Shown piece after piece: positions 45,760-54,535 of a stretch of DNA of 64,000 nucleotides (position 1 is its first letter; the number at the start of each line of letters is the position of its first letter). Both the position numbers and the translations under genes were made by a program. The notes below the pieces were generated by a model, which saw only the letters and a program-made list of their open reading frames with translations, was not told where the DNA came from and ran no database searches. Source of the stretch: Methylophaga thalassica MP (GTDB taxonomy: Bacteria > Pseudomonadota > Gammaproteobacteria > Nitrosococcales > Methylophagaceae); contig NZ_AFIG01000001.1 in the NCBI RefSeq assembly GCF_000214595.1, positions 1,468,382 through 1,532,381 of the forward strand, given 5' to 3'.

Positions 45760-45839
45760 TGAGTATCAGTGACGTATCGTGTCCTGATACCACTCAAGCA
45801 GCGTATCGATTCTCTGTGATTCAATAATCGATACGCTGC
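45760..45839. repeat. Two successive inverted repeats between nemA and the dehydrogenase gene
   Basis: TGAGTATCAG (45760-45769) pairs with CTGATACCACTCA (45784-45796), allowing a 2-nt bulge. Directly after, a perfect 14-bp repeat GCAGCGTATCGATT / AATCGATACGCTGC (45798-45811 and 45826-45839) encloses a 14-nt loop. No T tract follows. It could end the nemA transcript or control the next gene. Confidence 0.6.
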
Positions 45840-45871
45840 ACAGCAGGAAAATACATACTAAAGGAGGATGT

Positions 45872-47809
45872 ATGACACTTAAGACAATAACACAGCTTAT
45901 GCTAGCCGGTTCGTTAGGACTGATGGGACAGGCTGCATTTGCTGACCGAGCCGATGCGGAAGAAAATCTACACAAGCTCAAGCTGCCAGAAGGCTTTCAT
46001 ATTAATGTTTATGCCGAAGTCGAAGGTGCGCGTCAAATGGCCTTAGGCCAGTCAACAGGCACAGTATTTGTTGGCACACGCGGTAATAATGTCTTTGCGG
46101 TAGTCGATAAAAACAAAGATCGTAAAGCCGATAAAGTGGTGAAGATTCTTGATGATTTAAAAGTCGGTAATGGTGTAGCGGTGCATCAAGGCAACCTTTA
46201 TGTTGCTGAGCAAAACCGTATTGCCATTTACCCCGCTCCGGGTTTCGATCTCAACTTACCATTTAAACAAATGCGTGAGGTTATTTACGATAAGCTACCG
46301 GATAAAGCACACCATGGCTGGCGCTATATTGCTTTTGGCCCTGATAACAAGCTTTATGTCACCGTAGGTGCCCCCTGTAATATCTGTAATCCTCAGGGTA
46401 TTGAAGCCAGCATTATTCGCATGAATGCCGATGGCAGTGATGCTGAAATATATGCCAAAGGTATCAGAAACTCAGTGGGTATGGACTTCCAGCCCGACAC
46501 TGGCACCCTGTATTTCACTGATAATAACGTCGATATGATGGGTGATGATAATCCACCGGGTGAACTCAATGCCGCACCTAAAGCCGGTATGCACTTTGGT
46601 TTCCCTTATTATGCGGGTGGCAAAGCGCAACATCCTGACTGGAAAGACAAACAAGCACCACAAGACGTCACGTTCCCTGTCCAGGAATTCCAGGCACATA
46701 CCGCAAGTCTGGGTCTCAAATTCTATACAGGTGATATGTTTCCAGCTGACTACAAAGGCGATGCCATTATTGCTCAGCATGGTTCATGGAATAGAACGAG
46801 TCCTGTGGGTTACCAGTTAATGCGTGTCACATTTGATGATAATCATCAGGTGACAGGTCATGAAGTCTTTATCGATGGTTGGTTGCAGAATGGTGAGGCC
46901 TGGGGACGTCCGACCGATGTATTACAACTTGCCGATGGTTCCTTACTGATTTCTGATGATTATAACGATGTGATTTACCGTGTTAGTTATGGCGATGACA
47001 ACGCATCTTCAACTGATGCCACGTCTCAATCAAATAGCAAAACAATCACTGATCTGCAGATGCCTGAATCAGCCATTGCAGCACCAGATGGTCGTGTATT
47101 TGTCACTGAAATTGGTGAGTTTGGTAAAGCCGGTGACGGTAAAGTCACGGTTATCGATAAGTCCGGACAAAAAACAACGCTGGCTACAGGCTTAAATGAT
47201 CCCAAAGGCATCGATTTATGGAATAACGAACTGTATATCGCTGATGTCGATCATGTCGTTAAAGTAGATATGAAAGGTGATATCACAGTTATCGCCAAAG
47301 CCAAGGATTTTCCCGGAAAACCTGTCTTTCTGAATGATATGGAAATTGATGGTAACGGTACCTTATATGTCTCTGATAGCGGCACTGATGATGGAGAAAA
47401 TGCCGGCATTTATCAAATTACTCAAGCAGGTAAAGTGAGCGAAATTTTGGATGATAAATCGGCTATTAAACGTCCTAATGGGTTGCTGATGGACGGTAAT
47501 GACACGCTGTTAGTTGCTGACTTTGGCACAGGTGACTTGTATCGTGCGAATATCAGCTCGGGTAAAACTGAAGCACTGAACAAAGGCTTTGGTGGTGCTG
47601 ATGGTCTGGTCAGAGACAGCAAAGGCTATCTGTATGTGAGTGATTGGCAAAATGGTAAGGTGTGGCAATTAGTTGAACCTAAAGCAACACCACAATTACT
47701 CAGTGATGACTTTGTCTCTGCTGCTGACATTAGTCTCTCAGCAGATGGTCAGTACCTGATGGTGCCGGATATGAAAGGCAGTAAGTTAGTCTATTTACCA
47801 ATACAGTAA
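45872..47809 (+). CDS. Exported two-propeller protein: sorbosone-dehydrogenase-like plus SMP-30/NHL-like domain
   Basis: A 645-residue periplasmic protein with a signal peptide (cleavage after AAFA, about residue 24). Residues 30-370 resemble PQQ-dependent sugar/sorbosone dehydrogenases (HHGWRYIAFGPDNKLYVTVG, QHGSWNRTSPVGY). A Ser/Thr-rich linker (about 378-392) leads to a second propeller of SMP-30/NHL type. PQQ dependence is inferred. A very strong AAAGGAGG site precedes the ATG. Confidence 0.82.
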   Translation: MTLKTITQLMLAGSLGLMGQAAFADRADAEENLHKLKLPEGFHINVYAEVEGARQMALGQSTGTVFVGTRGNNVFAVVDKNKDRKADKVVKILDDLKVGNGVAVHQGNLYVAEQNRIAIYPAPGFDLNLPFKQMREVIYDKLPDKAHHGWRYIAFGPDNKLYVTVGAPCNICNPQGIEASIIRMNADGSDAEIYAKGIRNSVGMDFQPDTGTLYFTDNNVDMMGDDNPPGELNAAPKAGMHFGFPYYAGGKAQHPDWKDKQAPQDVTFPVQEFQAHTASLGLKFYTGDMFPADYKGDAIIAQHGSWNRTSPVGYQLMRVTFDDNHQVTGHEVFIDGWLQNGEAWGRPTDVLQLADGSLLISDDYNDVIYRVSYGDDNASSTDATSQSNSKTITDLQMPESAIAAPDGRVFVTEIGEFGKAGDGKVTVIDKSGQKTTLATGLNDPKGIDLWNNELYIADVDHVVKVDMKGDITVIAKAKDFPGKPVFLNDMEIDGNGTLYVSDSGTDDGENAGIYQITQAGKVSEILDDKSAIKRPNGLLMDGNDTLLVADFGTGDLYRANISSGKTEALNKGFGGADGLVRDSKGYLYVSDWQNGKVWQLVEPKATPQLLSDDFVSAADISLSADGQYLMVPDMKGSKLVYLPIQ

Positions 47810-47817
47810 TACAATAG

Positions 47818-47850
47818 AAAATGCCCGGTGTTATTCACCGGGCATTCTAA
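47818..47850 (-). terminator. Shared terminator between the dehydrogenase and GGDEF genes
   Basis: An 11-bp perfect stem AATGCCCGGTG / CACCGGGCATT with a 5-nt loop. On the minus strand it is followed by TTTTCTATT; the plus-strand T tract is poor. It ends the diguanylate cyclase transcript and perhaps both. Confidence 0.82.
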
Positions 47851-49469
47851 AATCCGGTGATCACACTTTGTGTCTCTGACGTCTTGAATGTGGGTTGTTT
47901 GAAAAAGTTATAACTGTTTTTGTTGTGTGATTTGACTTCATACATCGCAAGATCAGCGTACTTGAGTAATGTCTCAATATTATCAGCATTGAATGGATAG
48001 AGCGCGATACCAATGCTAGCACTGATAGTCACACTCATATCAGACTGACATTCTATTGGTTGCTGTAATATATTTAACAGTTTTTCTGCAATACTGCTCG
48101 CTTCTGATAAATCCGTGGTTAATCTGGCAAAAACAACAAATTCATCGCCTCCCCAACGTATCGCAATATCTTCAGCACGAATTGAACCTAATAATCGATT
48201 TGCAACCGCTATAAGCACTCTGTCTCCTGCTTCATGGCCAAATTGATCATTAACAGGTTTAAACCCATCCAAATCAATCATAAACAGGCCATATGAAAAC
48301 CGCTTAGAGTCCGAAGATGAGATAAGTTGTTCAATTTTATTCTCACCTGCACCGCGATTATACAAATTGGTTAAGGCATCGACTTCAGCCTGCCCCTTTA
48401 ACTTTTCTTCCCGATTGCGACGCTCTGAAATATCTTGCAAGACAATTTCAAAAGACGACGTCTTATCATCGTCTGTCATGACCGAAATAAGGCAGTATAA
48501 CCACCTCGTTTGTGACCCCTCCTCAACTTTTATATCAACTGCTCGTGACTCACCACTCGATAAAACTTCAGCGGCAGCTGATTCCAAGCGACTTTTTTCT
48601 TCATCAAATAGTGCAAAAAAGGAAAGGGAGTCTTGCTTTGAAATCTTCTGAAAACATTCATCACCAATAATCTGTTTGAAAGACGGGTTATGTAGCCTCA
48701 TTTTGCCATCAATATCGACAATGGCGATACCGTGACTGGACTGTTCGAAAATATCTCTGAATCGGTTTTCTAACTCTTCCACTTCAAGTCGAAGCGTTCT
48801 TTCAAGATTAATATTCTCCTCGACCGAATTTAATAACTCATTTATATCGTGAGTTAATAAACCAATTTCATCGTATTGGTGAGACTGAGTTGGAATAATT
48901 CGCTCTTCACTACCAATCCGAATACCATGCAAACGACTGGCAAGCCGTTTTATTTCAGTTATCAACTGTGTATTCAATAAGAAAATAATAAGTGTGATCA
49001 AAACAAACGTCTGAACAGAAATTAATATAACGTGATTGATAGCGGCCTTTCTCGCATCCGACTTAATCAAAGCGACATTCGGCACAAGGTTTAATTTACC
49101 AACCATTTCACCGCTTGAAAAAGGAGATTCCAAATCAAACTTCATTGTCTCAGCGTCATCAGGTACGGTACCACGTAAAGCTAGCGATTCCTGAGTTGAC
49201 TTTAACTCCACAGCTTTGACTAAATCACTGCCTGCAATCCCCTCAACGACTTCTTTAGCCAGTGTCAGATCATCTAAATAAGCAGCGATTGCAGCTGTAT
49301 GGGATACAGCATGAGCGAGTTGTCGGATATTTTTCTGACTTTGAGCAAACTCTTTTGAATAGGTATAACTGTAAAACAAATATCCTGTTGATAACGCAGA
49401 CACAACACCAGCCAGGATCAATATGAATGCTAATCGAGTGGCAATACTTGTGCGAAGCTTAGTCAACAT
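47847..49469 (-). CDS. Membrane HAMP-PAS-GGDEF diguanylate cyclase
   Basis: A 540-residue protein: helix (about 12-32), periplasmic sensor (about 35-145), helix (about 147-165), HAMP, PAS (about 230-345) and GGDEF. The active site is GGDEF with an RAED inhibitory site before it. It should make cyclic di-GMP. Its start lies 11 nt inside the upstream binding-protein gene, so the two are coupled and a ligand-loaded binding protein may be its signal. Confidence 0.9.
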   Translation of the reverse strand: MLTKLRTSIATRLAFILILAGVVSALSTGYLFYSYTYSKEFAQSQKNIRQLAHAVSHTAAIAAYLDDLTLAKEVVEGIAGSDLVKAVELKSTQESLALRGTVPDDAETMKFDLESPFSSGEMVGKLNLVPNVALIKSDARKAAINHVILISVQTFVLITLIIFLLNTQLITEIKRLASRLHGIRIGSEERIIPTQSHQYDEIGLLTHDINELLNSVEENINLERTLRLEVEELENRFRDIFEQSSHGIAIVDIDGKMRLHNPSFKQIIGDECFQKISKQDSLSFFALFDEEKSRLESAAAEVLSSGESRAVDIKVEEGSQTRWLYCLISVMTDDDKTSSFEIVLQDISERRNREEKLKGQAEVDALTNLYNRGAGENKIEQLISSSDSKRFSYGLFMIDLDGFKPVNDQFGHEAGDRVLIAVANRLLGSIRAEDIAIRWGGDEFVVFARLTTDLSEASSIAEKLLNILQQPIECQSDMSVTISASIGIALYPFNADNIETLLKYADLAMYEVKSHNKNSYNFFKQPTFKTSETQSVITGF

Positions 49470-49881
49470 AACCCAGGACTTTTAATGAGTCATTCACCTT
49501 ATCAGCCTCAATATAGCCGATTGCATTAGAATCTTTTTCTAACCACTTTATCATCTCATCATCACTGACTTCTTTAGGTAAAGCAAATCGACCAGAAAAT
49601 AAGAGTCGGGCGCGGTAGGAATTGATTTCATTGAGTGTTTTATTAACCAGATTTTGATAAAAATCTCTTCTCGCTGGAGACGCAATCTCCTGATCTAGTA
49701 ACACTATTCTCTGTCCGGTCGAATAAAATTTTGTCCGCCCCATAAAAATATCAACAATCTGCTGCTTACTCAGCGCGGCTAGTGGATTATTTTTATTTGC
49801 GACCACAGCAATCTCTCCTGAGGCCGCTAAGGATGGCACCAGCGATAAACACAATATTGCTAATACTAATATCGTCTTCAT
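49459..49881 (-). CDS. Small PstS-like periplasmic binding protein
   Basis: A 140-residue protein with a signal peptide (cleavage near LAA, about residue 20). The sequence VVANKNNPLAALSKQQIVDIFMG, interrupted by RTKFYSTG, and the end SNAIGYIEADKV resemble phosphate-binding-like domains, but only half the usual length is present. Transport is unlikely because no permease is near. It overlaps both neighbours (porin stop/ATG as TGATG, and the cyclase), indicating a ligand-sensing unit. Confidence 0.82.
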   Translation of the reverse strand: MKTILVLAILCLSLVPSLAASGEIAVVANKNNPLAALSKQQIVDIFMGRTKFYSTGQRIVLLDQEIASPARRDFYQNLVNKTLNEINSYRARLLFSGRFALPKEVSDDEMIKWLEKDSNAIGYIEADKVNDSLKVLGYVD

Positions 49882-51140
49882 CAGAATATAAAATCCACGG
49901 TCAGACTGAATACGTTAAAAATATGCTGTTTATCTATTTGGTTTTTTTGTTCAAAGATAAAGTCGCCATACTTCTCAACCCAAGTACGATCCCATTGCGC
50001 TTTTAATGAAACCGTTTGCGAAACATCCCAACGAGCGCCGATACCAAGCGTACTTTGGTCAGCATAAATGCCATTTGACGCAGCCTGAGCGATTGATTGT
50101 AATCGTTGATATGATGTAATGAATGCAGGTGCAGGTGGTATGGTTTCTCGACTACCCAGCGTGGTAAATTTACTGACAATAAAATAGGGTGTCACAGCAC
50201 CAAACCGATGCCCCACACTCAAATAAGCTGAAGCATATTTATCATGCGTACTTGTTTCTGCCTTAACGACGCTCAATTCACTTTGAACAAGCCAGTCGTC
50301 TTTATCATAGCTGAGTCCCGCGGTAACGTATCTCAGCCAGGTATCATTAATCGAAAAACCCGCGATAGAAGCCGCTTCAGGCCAGCCAAACTTGGATGCT
50401 TGTATTAACGCATCGTCAAATGCAGCGGCAGGATCGTCTTTGTCATTAATTCTGGCTTGTGAGTAAAGAAGTCTTAATAACCAGGTCTGATTTTCCCAGC
50501 GCAGCCCTGCCCCAAAGTTCGGCTCAAACTTTATCTTTTTTGCCTCACCATTACTGTCATAAGGAAAGTTGCTTCGACCCGCCCATACAGACGAGGTCAA
50601 CACACCATCTCCTAATCTGAGGTGATGGCTTAATTTTGCGCCATCGTAGGATTCACCCGCTAGCTGGCCATAAAACGCGACGGGTAAATGTGTCCATAAA
50701 CGAGCAAAACCAACATTTTTATATTCTGATGACATAAAGACATCATTCGGTAAACGACCCAACCCAATTTCAAAACGATTATCAAAATGATAGGTAAAAA
50801 AGGCTGATTTAAGGGTGTTGTTAAATGACTGCTCAGGTCTGTCTATAAAAACAAATTGTGTGGTGAAATTTAACTGCTGGTTGAAAATGTAATCAATTTG
50901 CAGGCCAAGGTTAGACTCGGTTGCTGAATCAAATCCATGCCCACTGCCCTCTTGTTCGATGGAGTTGCGATAGAGAATATTATCGCTGTCATTGTAGATG
51001 AGGCCTAATGTGCCGTAACCATTCACAGACAAGCCCTCAATACCCGTATCTAAGGCCTCACATCGAAATGGTAACGTCAATAACAATCCGATTAATAAAA
51101 AACTGTGTTTAACATTTAGCAAGCCAACACCCACGCTCAT
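49881..51140 (-). CDS. Outer-membrane porin-like protein
   Basis: About 419 residues from the ATG at 51140; a start at 51179 is also open. A hydrophobic signal (about residues 12-28) precedes a beta-rich part with many aromatic strand ends and a terminal Phe (LTVDFIF), as in barrel proteins. Specific substrate unknown. It is the first gene of a coupled operon with a binding protein and a diguanylate cyclase. Confidence 0.75.
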   Translation of the reverse strand: MSVGVGLLNVKHSFLLIGLLLTLPFRCEALDTGIEGLSVNGYGTLGLIYNDSDNILYRNSIEQEGSGHGFDSATESNLGLQIDYIFNQQLNFTTQFVFIDRPEQSFNNTLKSAFFTYHFDNRFEIGLGRLPNDVFMSSEYKNVGFARLWTHLPVAFYGQLAGESYDGAKLSHHLRLGDGVLTSSVWAGRSNFPYDSNGEAKKIKFEPNFGAGLRWENQTWLLRLLYSQARINDKDDPAAAFDDALIQASKFGWPEAASIAGFSINDTWLRYVTAGLSYDKDDWLVQSELSVVKAETSTHDKYASAYLSVGHRFGAVTPYFIVSKFTTLGSRETIPPAPAFITSYQRLQSIAQAASNGIYADQSTLGIGARWDVSQTVSLKAQWDRTWVEKYGDFIFEQKNQIDKQHIFNVFSLTVDFIF

Positions 51141-51219
51141 GACAAAATCCACATGGATTATATAGATATTTTCCTGCATTTTGTTGTTCTTAAATGAATT
51201 ATCCCCCTTTATTCAGGCG

Positions 51220-51698
51220 TTTCGCACTTACTCACAGTTTCTGTGGAAAACAATGTGGATAACTTTCTGGTAAATCTGTAAGTGATTCTTTTACGACAAA
51301 CTTTACATGATGGTTAATTTTTAACCATTGCAAAAAAAGCGTGAAGATTGTTGATATACCTACATCTATAAAATTCATAAATCTCATCGTCAATCTAAAG
51401 TTTTATTCACTTTACTCACAAAAACGGTGGATAAGCATGTGGATAAGTTTCTGGTAAAGCTGTAAGTGACTCTTTTATGACAAGCTTTATGACATGGTTA
51501 AATTTTAACCAAGAGCCAGTTTTCGGATGATGAGAGAAAAGACAAAAGCTTTATGAATGATACGAAGATAATTATCTCGAATAATTTATACACATTACCC
51601 ACAATTTCAGTGGATAAGCATGTGGATAAGTTTCTGGTAAATCTGTAAGTGACTCTTTTCTGACGAGCTTTAAATGGTGGTCAATATTTAACCACTGC
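51220..51698. repeat. Three tandem modules with DnaA-box clusters (origin-like or DnaA-titration locus)
   Basis: A gene-free stretch with three imperfect copies starting at 51220, 51403 and 51586. Each begins with a TTATNCACA-like site and TTACYCACA, then two facing GTGGATAA-type sites, ending in TGTGGATAA (51254, 51438, 51621). A nearly invariant 29-nt core (51264-51292, 51448-51476, 51631-51659) follows, then the palindrome TGGTTAA-N3-TTAACCA (51311-51327, 51495-51511, 51678-51694; one mismatch in the third). The 70-75 nt between modules are not conserved. TTATACACA (51586) and the three TGTGGATAA are perfect DnaA boxes. Confidence 0.85.
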
Positions 51699-51749
51699 TA
51701 TCGAATAAAAGCTTGACAAACCCTGTAAAGCAGACAAAAAAAGACAAGA

Positions 51750-52253
51750 TCAAACTGTCAACAAGGCCTTTTCACGACCCAATAAAATTTGTTTACGTTC
51801 TACACCCCATCGATAGCCTGACAGCGTGCCGTTTTTATTAACAATCCGATGACAAGGTACCAGCAAAGCCAATGAATTTGCGGCACAAGCATTGGCGACA
51901 GCTCTCACAGCCGAGGGTTTTCCCAGCATGTTTGCCAGCTCGGTATAGGTTCTGGTTTGCCCAACAGGAACTTGCTGTAAGGTCATCCATACTGATTTTT
52001 GAAACGTCGTTCCTTCCATTTCAATCGGTAAATCTAACTCACCTTTTGGTGACTCGATATAGTTTAATATCCGGATTAAATAGCTGGTTAGTAAAGTATC
52101 ATTTTGCTGTTGTTTTGCATGTGGATATTTTTCTTGGAGATGCTCAACCAAAAGGTCGGGGTCATCAGCCAATGCAACAAAGCATATAGCTCTGTTATTT
52201 CTAGCCACCAGTAGACAACCTAGGCTGGAAATCCCTAATTCATAAAACACCAT
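51750..52253 (-). CDS. ogt: Methylated-DNA-protein-cysteine methyltransferase
   Basis: A 167-residue suicide repair enzyme moving alkyl groups from O6-methylguanine to its own cysteine. The active site is VPCHRIV (Cys134), with the helix-turn-helix QVPVGQTRTYTELA and GYRWG. The ATG at 52253 has GGGAGGA upstream; the frame is open to 52286. It follows the single-domain Ogt/Ada-C type. DNA alkylation defence is plausible for a cell that makes C1 intermediates. Confidence 0.92.
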   Translation of the reverse strand: MVFYELGISSLGCLLVARNNRAICFVALADDPDLLVEHLQEKYPHAKQQQNDTLLTSYLIRILNYIESPKGELDLPIEMEGTTFQKSVWMTLQQVPVGQTRTYTELANMLGKPSAVRAVANACAANSLALLVPCHRIVNKNGTLSGYRWGVERKQILLGREKALLTV

Positions 52254-52359
52254 GAACTTGTCCTCCCTACTGAATGCATTTTTCATATACCATATAAACG
52301 ATTGAACTTAATCGTATTCAAAACTGCCAAAAGTTAATTGAATACTGAGGAGTAAACCA

Positions 52360-52764
52360 TTGAGAACCTTTCGCCTCTTGTCGTTATTATTTTTATGCCC
52401 TGCTGTATTTGCTGGCAACATCAGCTCTCAATATAGCGGAGACAGTTTACAAAAATTATATGCTGAGCTTCATTATTTACGTGAAGTAGGTATCGAAATT
52501 CATCAAAAATATGATCTCAAAAAAAATCCGGATCAACTCCGTTTTTGTAAAGGTGAGTATGGCTATATTTCTACACGGGCCAAGTCCACAATAGGCATTG
52601 CCAACCGCTTACCCAGTCCGCATAAAGAAGAATATATTGCTGCTGGCTGGAAAGCATATGAATGTAGTCAGTGTACTGGTAACATTGAAGCTTGTGACGC
52701 CGTCCCACCTGCACTGGAAACCATAAAAGCAGAATTTAAAGAAAAACAAAACGCGACTGAATAA
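52360..52764 (+). CDS. Secreted protein of unknown function
   Basis: A 134-residue protein starting with TTG at 52360 (GAGGAG 8 nt upstream). The signal peptide ends near VFA (about residue 18). Four cysteines occur, including ECSQC and EACD near residues 101-112. No family recognised. It is closely followed by a His/Cys-rich gene and the cus operon, so a role in metal handling is possible. Confidence 0.65.
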   Translation: MRTFRLLSLLFLCPAVFAGNISSQYSGDSLQKLYAELHYLREVGIEIHQKYDLKKNPDQLRFCKGEYGYISTRAKSTIGIANRLPSPHKEEYIAAGWKAYECSQCTGNIEACDAVPPALETIKAEFKEKQNATE

Positions 52765-52768
52765 ACTA

Positions 52769-53134
52769 GTGAAAACATTAACGACACATTTGCTACTGCT
52801 TTGCATGACACTGATGATGACATTGTCATCATGGTCAGCGCACGCAGACAAAGCAGAAATGCGTTCAGATATGTCTCACTCTTCGTCGCATCATGTTCAA
52901 TCTTCTGATACTCAGAAACACTGTGCAGAAACGTCATCAAAAGAGTGTCCGCATTGTATGAATATGGATCATTGTCAATCCAGTCATCACAGCTGTTTCA
53001 ACACTGTCACACTGCCAACGAAGTCTTATCTTTCCATTAATCAGCCTCTTTTTATTCTGCTGACCATGAGTCAGATTGAAGCAAAACCAACAGAGCAACA
53101 CAGCTCCCTGTTCAGGCCCCCCATAAGCTTATAA
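52769..53134 (+). CDS. Small exported His/Cys-rich protein, possible metal binder
   Basis: A 121-residue protein with a signal peptide (cleavage near AHA, about residue 26). The mature part is rich in His, Cys and Met: MSHSSSHHVQ, CPHCMNMDHCQSSHHSCF. This suggests binding of Cu(I), Ag(I) or similar ions. It starts with GTG four nt after the preceding gene, without a strong ribosome site. It precedes cusCBA. No family recognised. Confidence 0.68.
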   Translation: MKTLTTHLLLLCMTLMMTLSSWSAHADKAEMRSDMSHSSSHHVQSSDTQKHCAETSSKECPHCMNMDHCQSSHHSCFNTVTLPTKSYLSINQPLFILLTMSQIEAKPTEQHSSLFRPPISL

Positions 53135-53206
53135 CACCTATCTCCTCATTTCCGTGAGGCCACAGCACATCTGTGCTTATATCATTATTAATGATTGGTG
53201 AAGCTT

Positions 53207-54535
53207 ATGAAGCAATGGAATACAACCATTACCGCGTGGTTAATTTTTTTACCACTGATTTTCCTCATACCATCCGCTTATGCGGCTGAAGATACCAAAG
53301 AGCGCGTTGAGCAGGTACACGCTGTTTTAACGCTGGATACAGCCATAGCCTTGGCTGAGCAGTCCAACCCAGGTCTTGCCCAGCGTCAGGCTCAGGCTGA
53401 AGCAATGTCTGCGCTGCCCTCACAGCTTGGCAGCCTGCCGGATCCCATGATCAGTATGGGCCTGGTTAACCTGCCTACGGATAGCCTGAACACATCACAA
53501 GAATCTATGACGCAATGGCAGTTAGGCATTAGTCAGGAGATTCCATTTCCCGGCAAGTTAGCACTGAAACAACAAGCGGCCACTGAACGCGCTAATGCCA
53601 GTGCCTTGATGACGACAGAGTATAAACAGCAGCTAATCCAATATGTAACAAGCTACTGGTGGCAACTGTTTTATCTGGAAAAAACGCTGGCCATTATTTC
53701 CACCAATAAAACGCTACTTAAGCAGTTTATCGATATTGCTGAAACAAAATACCGTGTCGGGCATGGTCTGCAACAGGATGTCTTACTTGCTCAACTGGAG
53801 TTATCCAAACTCCTGAACCGTGAGATTGAATTAAACAGTGAACGCGAACAGGTGGTCATCAGGCTTAACACCTTACTTAGTCGCCCAACGAACACGGCGA
53901 TTCAGCTTCCGGCATTTCAGCATATTGATACCACGCTACCAGAGATTAAACCTGTTGATGAAGTTCTCGATATTGCCGAACAGAGCAGACCTTTTCTGCT
54001 GCAACAAAAACACCTTATTGCCGCCGCCTCAGAAGATAAAGCTTTAGCTGAAAAAGACCTATTACCTGATTTCAAAATCTCAGCGGCTTATGGTGTAAGA
54101 CAAGGTCATAATCTGGATGGCTCAGATCGGAGTGACATGTTGTCACTGCAAGTCGGGATTAACGTGCCGTTATTTGCCGATCGAAAACAAAAAATGGCCA
54201 TTTCACAAAAAAACAGTGAATTAAAACAACAACAATTCGCTTATCAGGATAGCTGGAACCAGGTTCAATCTGAGATTGCTAACTACATTACCCAGTATCA
54301 ACAGGCGCGTCAGCAATACAGCTTATTGGATACAGGCATCCTGCCTCAGGCCAGACAAACCATAGCGTCCATGTTATCGGGGTATCAAGTGAATAAAGTC
54401 GATTTTCTTAACCTAGTTCGAGCACAAATCACACTTTATGACTACGAAACACAATTATGGCTTAGCGTAAAAACCGCAAAAACGGCATTAGCGAATCTCG
54501 AGGCCAGTGTAGGTAAGGACACTTTTTATGAATAA
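53207..54535 (+). CDS. cusC: Outer-membrane efflux protein CusC (TolC family)
   Basis: About 442 residues from the ATG at 53207 (GGTGA upstream); a TTG at 53195 is also in frame. Signal peptide, then two TolC-type repeats with long helices (LDTAIALAEQSNPGLAQRQ and the KVDFLNLVRAQITLYDYE region near the end). It forms the outer-membrane duct of a heavy-metal RND pump. The end overlaps cusB by 8 nt. Confidence 0.85.
   Translation: MKQWNTTITAWLIFLPLIFLIPSAYAAEDTKERVEQVHAVLTLDTAIALAEQSNPGLAQRQAQAEAMSALPSQLGSLPDPMISMGLVNLPTDSLNTSQESMTQWQLGISQEIPFPGKLALKQQAATERANASALMTTEYKQQLIQYVTSYWWQLFYLEKTLAIISTNKTLLKQFIDIAETKYRVGHGLQQDVLLAQLELSKLLNREIELNSEREQVVIRLNTLLSRPTNTAIQLPAFQHIDTTLPEIKPVDEVLDIAEQSRPFLLQQKHLIAAASEDKALAEKDLLPDFKISAAYGVRQGHNLDGSDRSDMLSLQVGINVPLFADRKQKMAISQKNSELKQQQFAYQDSWNQVQSEIANYITQYQQARQQYSLLDTGILPQARQTIASMLSGYQVNKVDFLNLVRAQITLYDYETQLWLSVKTAKTALANLEASVGKDTFYE

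Noticed and set aside
51220-51698. Calling the repeat block the chromosomal oriC
   Set aside because: DnaA boxes fit, but no dnaA, dnaN, mnmG, rpmH or parAB lies in the window and no GC-skew data are available. Origin status is kept as one hypothesis only.
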